Source of the DNA: Ancylobacter vacuolatus
GTDB lineage: Bacteria; Pseudomonadota; Alphaproteobacteria; Rhizobiales; Xanthobacteraceae
Direction of reading: 5' to 3'
Assembly (NCBI RefSeq): GCF_030813595.1
Contig: NZ_JAUSUH010000002.1
Coordinates: 1 to 64,000 of the forward strand
DNA: 64,000 nt
Of the stretch, positions 34,794-44,201 are shown piece by piece. The notes beneath the pieces were generated by a model, which ran no database searches, was not told the origin of the DNA, and saw nothing but the letters and a program-made list of their open reading frames with translations. Made by a program: the position numbers and the translations under genes. Each line of letters starts with the position of its first letter. Position 1 is the stretch's first letter.

Positions 34794-34878
34794 CCCTCAT
34801 GCCCGGGTTTGACCCGGGCACCCAGTGGCTGGCTGCACTGGAAGGTCTGGGTCCCCGGGTCAAGCCCGGGGATGAGGG
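34794..34878. repeat. Nested palindromic intergenic repeat (CCCGGG type)
   Basis: The left arm CCCTCATGCCCGGG... (34794-34825) and right arm ...CCCGGGGATGAGGG (34847-34878) are imperfect reverse complements. Each arm itself contains a smaller palindrome around CCCGGGT..ACCCGGG. It fills the gap between the SDR and argG. Confidence 0.65.
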
Positions 34879-34946
34879 AGGTTGCAAAGGGAGGCGGGCA
34901 GAGCTTTCGGGTCAGGCGCGCGCAAACTCTCCCGCCCAGCCTCGTT

Positions 34947-36176
<1,230 letters not shown>

Positions 36177-36278
36177 GTCAGGTTCCGAAAAAGTCATGTT
36201 GCGCAGGAAAGAGGCCGAGCCCGAAAGGGCGCGCGGACTATAGGCATGGCGCGCGCCGGTGCAAGCTCTGCACGATGG

Positions 36279-36797
36279 CTAGGGGGCCGACGGCGGCGCC
36301 GGCTGTGCGGGCGCCGGCGAGGCGGGGGGCAGCGGCCGCGCCACCAGCTCGGCCCGAAGCGGCTTCCAGAAGCCGGCATTCCACCCCGCGACCAGCCAAT
36401 AGGCCAGCCCGCCGGCGAACCCGGCCGCGATCACGTAGAGATCGCCGTCGAAGGGCACCGGCACCTGCGCATAAGGCGCGAAGACCGAGGCGGCGAGCCA
36501 GGCCGATACCGCGCCATTGGCCACATGGAACATCCAGGAACGCACGGCGAAGGCTTCGGCGAACAGGATGCCGATCAGCGCCACCGCCCACATCGCCAGC
36601 ACCACCATCATCAGGAGGTAGCTCGCCGCCGCCAGCGCGTCATAGAGCGCGATCGCCTCGACATCGACATTGCCGGCGAGAAGGTCGCCGACCCGCCAAT
36701 AGCCGAACAGGATCACCAGGAAGGAGGCGATGAAGCCGCACATCATGCCGAGCGGCACGAGGATGAAACGCAGCAGCAGGCGCAGCAGATTGTCCAT
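36279..36797 (-). CDS. Uncharacterised four-span membrane protein downstream of rlmN
   Basis: A 172-residue integral membrane protein with about four membrane segments: residues 10-33 (VPLGMMCGFIASFLVILFG), 55-80, 85-105 and 125-142. It ends in a proline/alanine-rich tail. The opening RLLLRFILVPLGMM recalls small alphaproteobacterial membrane proteins of unknown function. It starts nine bases after the rlmN stop, so it is probably co-transcribed with rlmN. No function is proposed. Confidence 0.75.
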   Translation of the reverse strand: MDNLLRLLLRFILVPLGMMCGFIASFLVILFGYWRVGDLLAGNVDVEAIALYDALAAASYLLMMVVLAMWAVALIGILFAEAFAVRSWMFHVANGAVSAWLAASVFAPYAQVPVPFDGDLYVIAAGFAGGLAYWLVAGWNAGFWKPLRAELVARPLPPASPAPAQPAPPSAP

Positions 36798-36806
36798 CGT
36801 CCCCGC

Positions 36807-38069
36807 CTATTCCGCCGCCGCCGCCATGGCGCGCAGCGCCAGCCGCTCGCGGGCGGAGAGCTTTTCCGTCTCGCTCTTCAGCTGGCCGCAGGCGGCGAGA
36901 ATGTCGCGGCCGCGCGGCGTCCGCACCGGGCTGGAATAGCCGGCGCGAAAGACGATGTCGGAGAACTGCTCGATCGTCTCCCATTCCGAGCACTCATACT
37001 TCGTGCCCGGCCACGGGTTGAACGGGATCAGGTTGATCTTGGCCGGAATGCCGGCGAGCAGCTTCACCAGCGCCTTGGCGTCGGCGGGGCTGTCGTTCAC
37101 GCCCTTGAGCATGACGTACTCAAAAGTGATGCGCTTGGCGTTGGAGGCCGGCGGGTAGGTGCGGCAGGCTTCCAGCAGCTCTTTCAGCGGGTACTTCTTG
37201 TTGATCGGCACCAGCTCGTCGCGCAGTTCGTCGCGCACCGCGTGCAGCGAGATGGCGAGCATCGGCCCGACCTCGCGGCCGAGCTTCTCGATTTCCGGCA
37301 CCACGCCCGAGGTCGAGACGGTGATGCGCCTTTTGCCGATGCCGAGGCCTTCGCCATCGGCCAGCACCTCGATGGATTTCGCCACCGAGTCATAGGCGTA
37401 AAGCGGCTCGCCCATGCCCATGAACACGATGTTGGTCACCAGCCGGTCGCCCTCGGTGGGCAGGCCGGGGCCGACGGCACGGTCGCGGCCGGGATAGTCG
37501 CCGAGCCGGTCGCGCGCCACCATCACCTGCAGCACGATCTCGGCGCTGGTGAGGTTGCGCACCAGCCGCTGGGTGCCGGTGTGGCAGAACGAGCAGTTGA
37601 GCGTGCAGCCCACCTGGGAGGAGACGCACAGCGTGCCGCGGTCGCTCTCGGGGATATAGACCATCTCGACATCGTGCGGCTTGTCGCCGGCAATGTCGGG
37701 CGGCAGGCGCAGCAGCCATTTACGGGTGCCGTCATTCGACACCTGCTCCACCACCACCTCGGGGCGGTCGAGCGTGAAGGCGGCACTGAGCTTCTCGCGC
37801 AGGCCTTTGCCGACATTGGTCATCTCGTCGAAGGACAGCGCCCCGCGCAGATAGATCCAGTGCCAGAGCTGGGCGACGCGCATGCGCTGCTCACGCTCGG
37901 AAACGCCGATCTCAGCCAGCGCCTGCGCCAGCCCGGCGCGGTCCAGCCCGGCAAGGGACGGCTTCGCAGGCGACGGCTTCGCTTCCACGCGGCCCGTCTC
38001 GGTGCCGGCGATCTCTACGGGAGCACGCGCCCCGGCGGCAGCGGCCGCAGTGGTATCGATCAGGTTCAT
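36807..38069 (-). CDS. rlmN: 23S rRNA (A2503-C2)/tRNA (A37-C2) methyltransferase RlmN
   Basis: Radical-SAM enzyme that methylates C2 of adenine 2503 of 23S rRNA and A37 of some tRNAs. The 420-residue protein has the iron-sulfur motif [11 protein letters not shown] (C-x3-C-x2-C) near the middle, [22 protein letters not shown] and a C-terminal [17 protein letters not shown] block that carries the resolving cysteine. The N-terminus is about 30 residues longer than in E. coli RlmN and rich in alanine and proline, as is common in Hyphomicrobiales. The ATG at 38069 was chosen; an ATG 13 codons upstream (38108) reaches into the repeat region. A small membrane gene follows in the same operon. Confidence 0.93.
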   Translation of the reverse strand: MNLIDTTAAAAAGARAPVEIAGTETGRVEAKPSPAKPSLAGLDRAGLAQALAEIGVSEREQRMRVAQLWHWIYLRGALSFDEMTNVGKGLREKLSAAFTLDRPEVVVEQVSNDGTRKWLLRLPPDIAGDKPHDVEMVYIPESDRGTLCVSSQVGCTLNCSFCHTGTQRLVRNLTSAEIVLQVMVARDRLGDYPGRDRAVGPGLPTEGDRLVTNIVFMGMGEPLYAYDSVAKSIEVLADGEGLGIGKRRITVSTSGVVPEIEKLGREVGPMLAISLHAVRDELRDELVPINKKYPLKELLEACRTYPPASNAKRITFEYVMLKGVNDSPADAKALVKLLAGIPAKINLIPFNPWPGTKYECSEWETIEQFSDIVFRAGYSSPVRTPRGRDILAACGQLKSETEKLSARERLALRAMAAAAE

Positions 38070-38144
38070 GTGGCTATCGATGATGTCCGTTTGCGCGCCT
38101 CTTAGCACAGAGCGGCGGGCGAGGCGAATATGGGGCTGCTGCCA

Positions 38145-38254
38145 CCGTCATCCCGGACGAAGGCATAGCCTTCGAGCCGGGATCGCGCGCAGAAAAGGGC
38201 ACGGTGGGTTCGCGCGATCCCGGATAGGACCTGTCGGTCCTTCCGGGATGACGG
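38145..38254. repeat. Nested inverted repeat (CCGTCATCCCGG type)
   Basis: Outer arms 38145-38156 and 38243-38254 are exact reverse complements, and inner arms 38177-38189 and 38211-38223 are likewise exact. This gives a two-level cruciform-capable unit in the gap before rlmN. The sequence TCATCCCGG...CCGGGATGA is of a kind dispersed in many alphaproteobacterial genomes. Confidence 0.7.
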
Positions 38255-38264
38255 CCTCGTTAAA

Positions 38265-38996
38265 TCACTTCAGCGGCACCCAGATGTCGATGACGAGGTT
38301 GTCCTCCGGCGTGGTGCGCGGGTCGGAGCGGTATTCCTCGACATAGACGTCCTGCGCCTCGAGATCCTTCGCGTCGAGCAGGTTGGCGATCTGCTCATAG
38401 GTGGGGTCCATCGCATCATAGGGGCCGCGATGGGTGAAGCGCAGCGCCTTGCCGGCCGGCGAGGCGGAAAACACCATGCCGTTCTGCGGCTTTTCCGCCG
38501 TCGCCCCTTCGAACGGCACCGCCGCCTCGAAGTCGAAGCCCATATCGTCGGTCGAGGTGTAGATGATGAAGGAGGCGCCATTGGGCTTGAGCTTCAGCCG
38601 CGCCATCTCGGCGTCGATCTCCTTCAGCGTGGCGACGATGGTCTTGAAGGCGTCGTCCCAGGTCGCACGGGCCTTCTTCATCAGCACCGGCACCGGCTGC
38701 ATCACCGCCGGGTCGCCAAAGCCATCGGGCCGGGTCAGGGGATCGGGCGCGGGGGCGACGTTCTGCGTCTCCACCGAGCGCGGGTCGACCATCGGCGGCG
38801 CGATCATGTCGTCCTCGTCGAGCGGCGCCGCGTCCGGCGCGGGAGCGGCGGGGGCGGCGGGAGAAGCGTCGGTCGGCGCCTGCGCCCGCAGCGGTGCCGG
38901 CAGCGCCAGAACCGCGACGAGCGCGAGCACCGCCAGGCGCGTGAGCAGGTGCAGGAGCCCGCGCGGAAGGGCGCGGAAAGGCGAAATCACCATCAT
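38265..38996 (-). CDS. Exported GyrI-like effector-binding domain protein
   Basis: A 243-residue protein with a signal peptide (hydrophobic core about residues 15-35, ending ALPAPLRAQA), a proline/alanine-rich linker (to about 100), and a SOUL/GyrI-like small-molecule-binding domain (about 105-240). This domain shows IDAEMARLKLKPNGASFIIY, FDFEAAVPFEG, GKALRFTHRGPYDAMDPTYEQIANLL and the end DNLVIDIWVPLK. Cytosolic relatives are found on AraC and MerR regulators; an exported free-standing form is less common. The start at 38996 (ATGATG) is tentative because there is no clear ribosome-binding site. It is divergent from dapF. Confidence 0.7.
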   Translation of the reverse strand: MMVISPFRALPRGLLHLLTRLAVLALVAVLALPAPLRAQAPTDASPAAPAAPAPDAAPLDEDDMIAPPMVDPRSVETQNVAPAPDPLTRPDGFGDPAVMQPVPVLMKKARATWDDAFKTIVATLKEIDAEMARLKLKPNGASFIIYTSTDDMGFDFEAAVPFEGATAEKPQNGMVFSASPAGKALRFTHRGPYDAMDPTYEQIANLLDAKDLEAQDVYVEEYRSDPRTTPEDNLVIDIWVPLK

Positions 38997-39254
38997 CGTC
39001 GGTTCACCGGAAAGGGCGCGGGCCAAGAGGTCTAGCATTCCCGCCCGCCGCCTGCGACGCCGCGCGGAACACGCTGAGGTGTTTGCCCGCACCTGTCGCT
39101 CGCCTGCGACACGTTTGCCGGCATGCCAGCGCCACGCCGTCCATCCGGCGCGGTCGATAGGTCTGGCCAATCCTCCGCGCTTCGCCATATAAGAGCCGCA
39201 CCCTCTTCCCTCACATTCGGTGGCCCTGCCGCCGCACGCTGTGAAACCGGGTCC

Positions 39255-40154
39255 ATGGCCGCGCTGGAAAACCGCCCTTTCGTGAAGATGAACGGTCTCG
39301 GCAACGAGATCGTCGTGCTGGATCTGCGCGACGCGCCGCTGATGGTGCCGCCGGAAGAGGCGCGCGCCCTCGCCCGCGACGGCGTGCTGCCCTTCGACCA
39401 GATCATGGCGCTCTACCCGCCGCAGAGCGAAGGCACCCACGCCTTTGTCCGCATCATCAATGCCGATGGCTCGGAATCGGGCGCCTGCGGCAATGGCACG
39501 CGCTGCATCGCGCTTTATGAGGCCGGCCGGACCGGCGCCGACCATCTGGTGTTCGAGAGCGTCGCCGGCCCGCTCGATTGCACTCTCGCGCCCGAGGGCA
39601 TCACGGTCGACATGGGCGTACCGCGCTTCGGCTGGCACGACATTCCCCTCGCCGGCCCGGTCGCCGACACCCGCGCCATCGAATTGCAGGCCGGCCCGGC
39701 GGAAGCGCCGGTGCTGCGCGCGCCCGCGGTGGTGAATGTCGGCAATCCGCACGCCATCTTCTGGGTCGATGATGTGAACGCCGTCGATCTTGCCCAGTTC
39801 GGGCCGGAGCTGGAACACCACCCGATCTTCCCCGAGCGGGCCAATATATCGGTGGTGCAGATCGTCTCGCCCGAGCACATCATCCTCAGGGTGTGGGAGC
39901 GCGGCGTCGGCCTCACCCGCGCCTGCGGCACCGGCGCCTGCGCCGCTGCCGTCTGTGCCGCGCGCCTCGGCCTCACCGGGCGGCGCGTCACCGTCACCCT
40001 GCCGGGCGGCGATCTCGTGATCGACTGGCGCGAGAGCGACGACCACATGCTGATGACCGGCCCGGCCGAAATCGAGTTCGACGGCCGGCTCACCGCCGCC
40101 ATGCTCGGCGATGCCGAGCCCACCGCCGCCCGACCCGGCGCCGGCGCCGAGTGA
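39255..40154 (+). CDS. dapF: Diaminopimelate epimerase
   Basis: Interconverts LL- and meso-diaminopimelate for lysine and peptidoglycan synthesis. The 299-residue protein has the two catalytic cysteines in [13 protein letters not shown] (first) and [13 protein letters not shown] (second), plus the N-terminal [16 protein letters not shown] and the central [12 protein letters not shown]. The ATG at 39255 gives [18 protein letters not shown]. It heads a four-gene operon dapF-mtaB-ftsY-yciB, with two bases between its stop and the mtaB start. This order recurs in related genomes. Confidence 0.95.
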   Translation: MAALENRPFVKMNGLGNEIVVLDLRDAPLMVPPEEARALARDGVLPFDQIMALYPPQSEGTHAFVRIINADGSESGACGNGTRCIALYEAGRTGADHLVFESVAGPLDCTLAPEGITVDMGVPRFGWHDIPLAGPVADTRAIELQAGPAEAPVLRAPAVVNVGNPHAIFWVDDVNAVDLAQFGPELEHHPIFPERANISVVQIVSPEHIILRVWERGVGLTRACGTGACAAAVCAARLGLTGRRVTVTLPGGDLVIDWRESDDHMLMTGPAEIEFDGRLTAAMLGDAEPTAARPGAGAE

Positions 40155-40156
40155 CC

Positions 40157-41458
40157 ATGGCGCTCGCCTCCCCTGCCCGCGCCGCGCCGGTTGAAGTCGT
40201 CACCTTCGGCTGCCGGCTGAACGCGCTCGATTCCGCCACCGCCAAGGCGATGGCCGGCGCGGCCGGGCTGGAGAACGCTGTTATCGTCAACACCTGCGCC
40301 GTCACCGCCGAGGCGGTGAAGCAGGCCCGCCAGACCATCCGCCGGCTCAAGCGCGAAGCCCCCTCGCGCCGCATCCTTGTCACCGGCTGCGCCGCGCAGA
40401 CCGAGCCCGAACGCTTCGCCGCGATGGAAGAGGTCGACCGCGTGCTCGGCAATGCCGAGAAGACGGCGCCCGAGAGCTGGAAGGCGACCCGCGCCGCGCT
40501 CGATTTCGGCCTCGGGGACATGGCAAAGGTCGTGGTCGGCGACATCATGGCCGTGCGCGAGACCGCGCCGCATTTGCTCGACGGCCCGGCCGACACGATC
40601 GAGGGGCACACCCGCGCCTTCGTGCAGGTGCAGGAGGGTTGCGACCACCGCTGCACCTTCTGCATCATTCCCTATGGGCGGGGCAATTCCCGCTCGGTGC
40701 CGATGGGCGCCGTGGTGACGCGGGTGCGCGAGCTGGTAGTCGAGGGCGCCCGCGAAATCGTGCTGACCGGCGTCGACCTCACCTCCTATGGCGCGGATCT
40801 TCCCGGCGCGCCGAGGCTCGGCACGCTGGTGCGCGCTTTGCTGCGCCATGTGCCTGATCTGCCCCGGCTGCGGCTGTCCTCCATCGACTCGGTGGAGGTG
40901 GACGACGAGCTGATGCGGGCTCTGGCGGAAGAAGAGCGGCTGATGCCCCATCTCCACCTCTCGCTGCAGGCCGGCGACGATCTCATCCTCAAGCGCATGA
41001 AGCGCCGCCATGCGCGCGCCGACGCCATCGCCCTCTGCGCCGCGCTGCGGCGGGCGCGGCCGGACATGGTGTTCGGCGCCGACCTGATCGCCGGGTTCCC
41101 GACCGAGACCGAGACGGCGTTCCGCGCCTCGCTCGACCTTGTCGATGCCTGCGGGCTCACGCATCTGCATGTCTTCCCCTTCTCCCCGCGCCCCGGCACG
41201 CCGGCCGCCCGCATGCCGCAGGTTCCGCCCGCGCTTGCCCGGGAGCGGGCGCGGCGACTGCGCGAGAAGGGCGCCCACGCGCTGCTGCGTCATCTCGCCG
41301 GCGAGATCGGCGGGCGGCGCGAGGTTCTGGCCGAGCGCGGCGGGCTGGCCCGCACCAAGAGTTTCACCCCGGTGCGCCTTGCCACACCGCTGGCGCCCGG
41401 CACGCTCACCCATATCCGCATCGCCGGCCATGACGGCGTTCGGCTGATCGCGGCATGA
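40157..41458 (+). CDS. mtaB: tRNA (t6A37) C2-methylthiotransferase MtaB
   Basis: Radical-SAM enzyme that adds a methylthio group to N6-threonylcarbamoyladenosine-37 of tRNAs reading ANN codons. The 433-residue protein has the UPF0004 N-terminal domain with three cysteines (TFGCRLN, NTCAV, TGCAAQ), the radical-SAM motif VQEGCDHRCTFCIIPYGRG (C-x3-C-x2-C) and a TRAM-like C-terminus (FTPVRL...THIRI). MiaB and RimO are relatives; the CRLN start and C-terminal sequence favour MtaB. Its stop overlaps the ftsY ATG (ATGA, 41455-41458). Confidence 0.92.
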   Translation: MALASPARAAPVEVVTFGCRLNALDSATAKAMAGAAGLENAVIVNTCAVTAEAVKQARQTIRRLKREAPSRRILVTGCAAQTEPERFAAMEEVDRVLGNAEKTAPESWKATRAALDFGLGDMAKVVVGDIMAVRETAPHLLDGPADTIEGHTRAFVQVQEGCDHRCTFCIIPYGRGNSRSVPMGAVVTRVRELVVEGAREIVLTGVDLTSYGADLPGAPRLGTLVRALLRHVPDLPRLRLSSIDSVEVDDELMRALAEEERLMPHLHLSLQAGDDLILKRMKRRHARADAIALCAALRRARPDMVFGADLIAGFPTETETAFRASLDLVDACGLTHLHVFPFSPRPGTPAARMPQVPPALARERARRLREKGAHALLRHLAGEIGGRREVLAERGGLARTKSFTPVRLATPLAPGTLTHIRIAGHDGVRLIAA

Positions 41459-42405
41459 ACGACATGAACGACGACACCACCACCCGCCCCGGCTTCTGGA
41501 AGCGCCTGACGCAGGGCCTCACCCGCACCGCCACCGGCCTGTCGACCGGCATCACCGACCTGTTCACCAAGCGCAAGCTCGATGCCGACACGCTGGAAGA
41601 TCTGGAAGACGTGCTGATCCGCGCCGATCTCGGCGTTGACACCGCGGCCCGCATCGCCGCCGCCGTGGGCAAGGGGCGCTACGACAAGACCATCGAGCCG
41701 GACGAGGTGCGCGCCCTCGTCGCTGCCGAAATCGAGGCGGTGCTGAATCCCGTTGCCGTACCTCTGGTGTTCGCCGCGGACAGCAAGCCGTTCATCCTGC
41801 TGATGGTCGGCGTCAACGGCTCGGGCAAGACCACCACCATCGGCAAGCTCGCCTCCACCCTGAAGGCGCAGGGCAAGAAGGTCGTGCTCGCCGCCGGCGA
41901 CACGTTTCGCGCCGCCGCGATCGAGCAGCTGAAGGTGTGGGCCGACAGGACCGGTGCCACCGTCGTCTCCCGTGCGCCCGGCGCCGACGCCGCCGGCGTC
42001 GCTTTTGACGGGCTGCAGCAGGCCCGGGCCGACGGCGCCGACGTGCTCATCATTGACACCGCCGGCCGGCTGCAGAACCGCGTCGAGCTGATGGCGGAAC
42101 TGGAGAAGATCGTCCGCGTCATCAAGAAGCAGGACCCCACCGCCCCGCACGCCGTGGTGCTGACGCTGGACGCCACGGTGGGCCAGAACGCGCTCCAGCA
42201 GGTGGAAGCGTTCAAGCGGGTGGCGGGCGTCACCGGCCTCGTCATGACCAAGCTGGACGGCACCGCGCGTGGCGGCATCCTGGTCGCCCTCGCCGCCAAG
42301 CACGGCCTTCCCATTCATCTCGTCGGCGTCGGCGAGGGCATTGACGACCTGCAACCCTTTGCGGCGCGCGATTTCGCCCGCGCCATCGTCGGACTGGAGC
42401 ACTGA
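41455..42405 (+). CDS. ftsY: Signal recognition particle receptor FtsY
   Basis: SRP-receptor GTPase that brings translating ribosomes to the membrane. The 316-residue protein is the short alphaproteobacterial form without the long acidic A domain. The N domain spans about residues 15-100. The G domain has GVNGSGKTTTIGKLA (about 119-133), DTFRAAAIEQL, DTAGRLQN, TKLDGTARGG and the C-terminal GVGEGIDDLQPF. The amphipathic N-terminal helix (FWKRLTQGLTRTATGL) should provide membrane contact. The ATG lies in the four-base overlap with mtaB. Confidence 0.96.
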   Translation: MNDMNDDTTTRPGFWKRLTQGLTRTATGLSTGITDLFTKRKLDADTLEDLEDVLIRADLGVDTAARIAAAVGKGRYDKTIEPDEVRALVAAEIEAVLNPVAVPLVFAADSKPFILLMVGVNGSGKTTTIGKLASTLKAQGKKVVLAAGDTFRAAAIEQLKVWADRTGATVVSRAPGADAAGVAFDGLQQARADGADVLIIDTAGRLQNRVELMAELEKIVRVIKKQDPTAPHAVVLTLDATVGQNALQQVEAFKRVAGVTGLVMTKLDGTARGGILVALAAKHGLPIHLVGVGEGIDDLQPFAARDFARAIVGLEH

Positions 42406-42407
42406 CC

Positions 42408-43010
42408 ATGAGCGATTCACCGTCCGATGCGCCGTCCGCCAAGCGCCTGCGCACCATGCACCCGCTGCTCAAATTCGCGCTGGAGCTGGGCCCGCTGGTC
42501 GTGTTCTTCGTCGCCAATGGGCGCGGCGGCATCTATCTCGCCACCGGTGCCTTCATGGTCGCCACCTTCGCCGCGCTGGCTGTCATGTGGATCATCGCCC
42601 GCAAGATCGCGGTGATGCCTCTGGTCTCGGCCGGCGTGGTGCTGGTGTTCGGCACGCTCACTTTGGTGCTGCAGGACGACCATTTCATCAAGATGAAGCC
42701 GACCCTGGTCAATGCGCTGTTCGGCGGCGCCCTGCTTGCCGGCCTGTGGCTGCGCAAGCCGCTGCTGCCCTATGTGCTGGGCGACGTGTTCGTGCTGACC
42801 GACCAGGGCTGGCGTGAGCTCACCATTCGCTGGGGCGTGTTCTTCCTGGTCATGGCGGTGCTGAACGAGATCGTCTGGCGCAACGTCTCGACCGACACCT
42901 GGGTGGCGTTCAAGACCTTCGGCTATCTCCCGCTGACGCTGGTCTTCGCCATGGCGCAGGTGCCGCTGATGACCCGCCATGCCCCGCCCGAAAGCAAGGG
43001 CGAAAGCTGA
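42408..43010 (+). CDS. yciB: Inner membrane septation protein YciB/IspZ
   Basis: A 200-residue membrane protein with five to six predicted spans. It begins with a cytoplasmic tail, then LLKFALELGPLVVFFVAN (about residues 20-37), a family hallmark, followed by LTLVLQDDHFIKMKPTLVNALFGGALL and QGWRELTIRWGVFFLVMAVLNEIVWR. Homologues take part in septation or envelope synthesis in enteric bacteria. It starts two bases after the ftsY stop and closes the dapF-mtaB-ftsY-yciB operon. Confidence 0.92.
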   Translation: MSDSPSDAPSAKRLRTMHPLLKFALELGPLVVFFVANGRGGIYLATGAFMVATFAALAVMWIIARKIAVMPLVSAGVVLVFGTLTLVLQDDHFIKMKPTLVNALFGGALLAGLWLRKPLLPYVLGDVFVLTDQGWRELTIRWGVFFLVMAVLNEIVWRNVSTDTWVAFKTFGYLPLTLVFAMAQVPLMTRHAPPESKGES

Positions 43011-43049
43011 GGGAGGGCGGCGCGCGCTCCGCCCGCCGCCCGCCGCCTC

Positions 43050-44096
43050 TCAGGGGCAGGGATTGCCGCGAAGCTGGTGCACGGCGTCGATGCGCGCCAG
43101 CACCTCCGGCGACAGCGTCAGGTCAGCCGCGCCGATATCGGCGGCGAGCTGTTCCATCGTCGTCGCGCCGATGATGACCGAGGTCACGAATTCCGGCGTC
43201 AGGCAGAAGGCGATGGCCATCTGCGACGGATCGAGCCCGGCATCGCGAGCGATGGCGAGGTAATCCTCGATCGCCTCCTCCGCCCCCGGCACCTGGTAGC
43301 GGAAGGCCCGCTGGAACAGGGCAGTGCGCGAGCCCTCAGGCAGCGCGCCCTTCTGGTACTTGCCGGTGAGATAGCCCTGGCCGAGCGGCGAATAGGCCAG
43401 CAGCCCCACCTCCTCGCGCAGGCTCACCTCGGCCAGCGCCGTCTCATAGGTGCGGTTCAGCAGATTATAGGCGTTCTGCACCGAGGCGACGCGCGGCCCG
43501 CCCGTGCGTTCCGCCTCGCTGAGAAATTTCATCGTGCCCCAGGCGCTCTCATTGGAGAGGCCGACATGGCGGATCTTGCCTTCCTTCACCAGCTCGCCAA
43601 AGGCGTCCAGCGTCTCGGCGATCGGGGTTTCCTCGCCGGCCGCGCTTTTCCAGCGGGTCGGGTTGGCCCCGAACAGATCGACCGGACGGCCCGGCCAGTG
43701 GAGCTGGTAGAGGTCGATATAGTCGGTCTGGAGACGGGTAAGGCTCTTCTCCACCGCCTCGCGGATCTGCCCGCGTGTCGGGCGCGCGGGCGCGCCGTCG
43801 TCGCGAAACCAGGTCATCTGCGACAGCCCGCACACCTTGGTGGCGAGGATCACCTTGTCGCGGTTGCCGCGCGCCTTGAACCAGCTGCCGATGATGCGTT
43901 CGGTGGAACCCTGGGTCTCGGGCTTGGGCGGAATGGAATAGAGTTCGGCGGTGTCGAAGAAATTGATGCCGTGGTCGAGCGCATGGTCCATCTGCGCGTG
44001 GCCTTCGGCCTCGGTGTTCTGCTCGCCATAGGTCATGGTGCCGAGACAGATCGAGGAGACCTCGAGGCCGGTGCGGCCGAGCGGGCGATATTGCAT
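43050..44096 (-). CDS. Aldo/keto reductase (Tas-like)
   Basis: A 348-residue NADPH-dependent oxidoreductase of the Tas/YajO type. It starts MQYRPLGRTGLEVSSICLGTMTYG. Catalytic features are FFDTAELYSI (Asp and Tyr), VILATKVCG (Lys), YIDLYQLHWPGRP (His), then VQNAYNLLNRTYE and LLAYSPLGQGYLTGKY. The cofactor loop near the end reads SVIIGATTMEQL. The natural substrate is unknown; the family reduces diverse aldehydes and ketones. The ATG at 44096 matches the family start. It is flanked by unrelated genes and probably monocistronic. Confidence 0.9.
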   Translation of the reverse strand: MQYRPLGRTGLEVSSICLGTMTYGEQNTEAEGHAQMDHALDHGINFFDTAELYSIPPKPETQGSTERIIGSWFKARGNRDKVILATKVCGLSQMTWFRDDGAPARPTRGQIREAVEKSLTRLQTDYIDLYQLHWPGRPVDLFGANPTRWKSAAGEETPIAETLDAFGELVKEGKIRHVGLSNESAWGTMKFLSEAERTGGPRVASVQNAYNLLNRTYETALAEVSLREEVGLLAYSPLGQGYLTGKYQKGALPEGSRTALFQRAFRYQVPGAEEAIEDYLAIARDAGLDPSQMAIAFCLTPEFVTSVIIGATTMEQLAADIGAADLTLSPEVLARIDAVHQLRGNPCP

Positions 44097-44201
44097 AGGG
44101 CTGGCTTTTCGGAAAAAGGGGGGAGGAAGGTGCGGGCAAGATAGGTAGCCGCGCTCCGCCCGGCAAGCGGCCTCCATGGGAAAGCCCCCACCGCGCCACC
44201 C

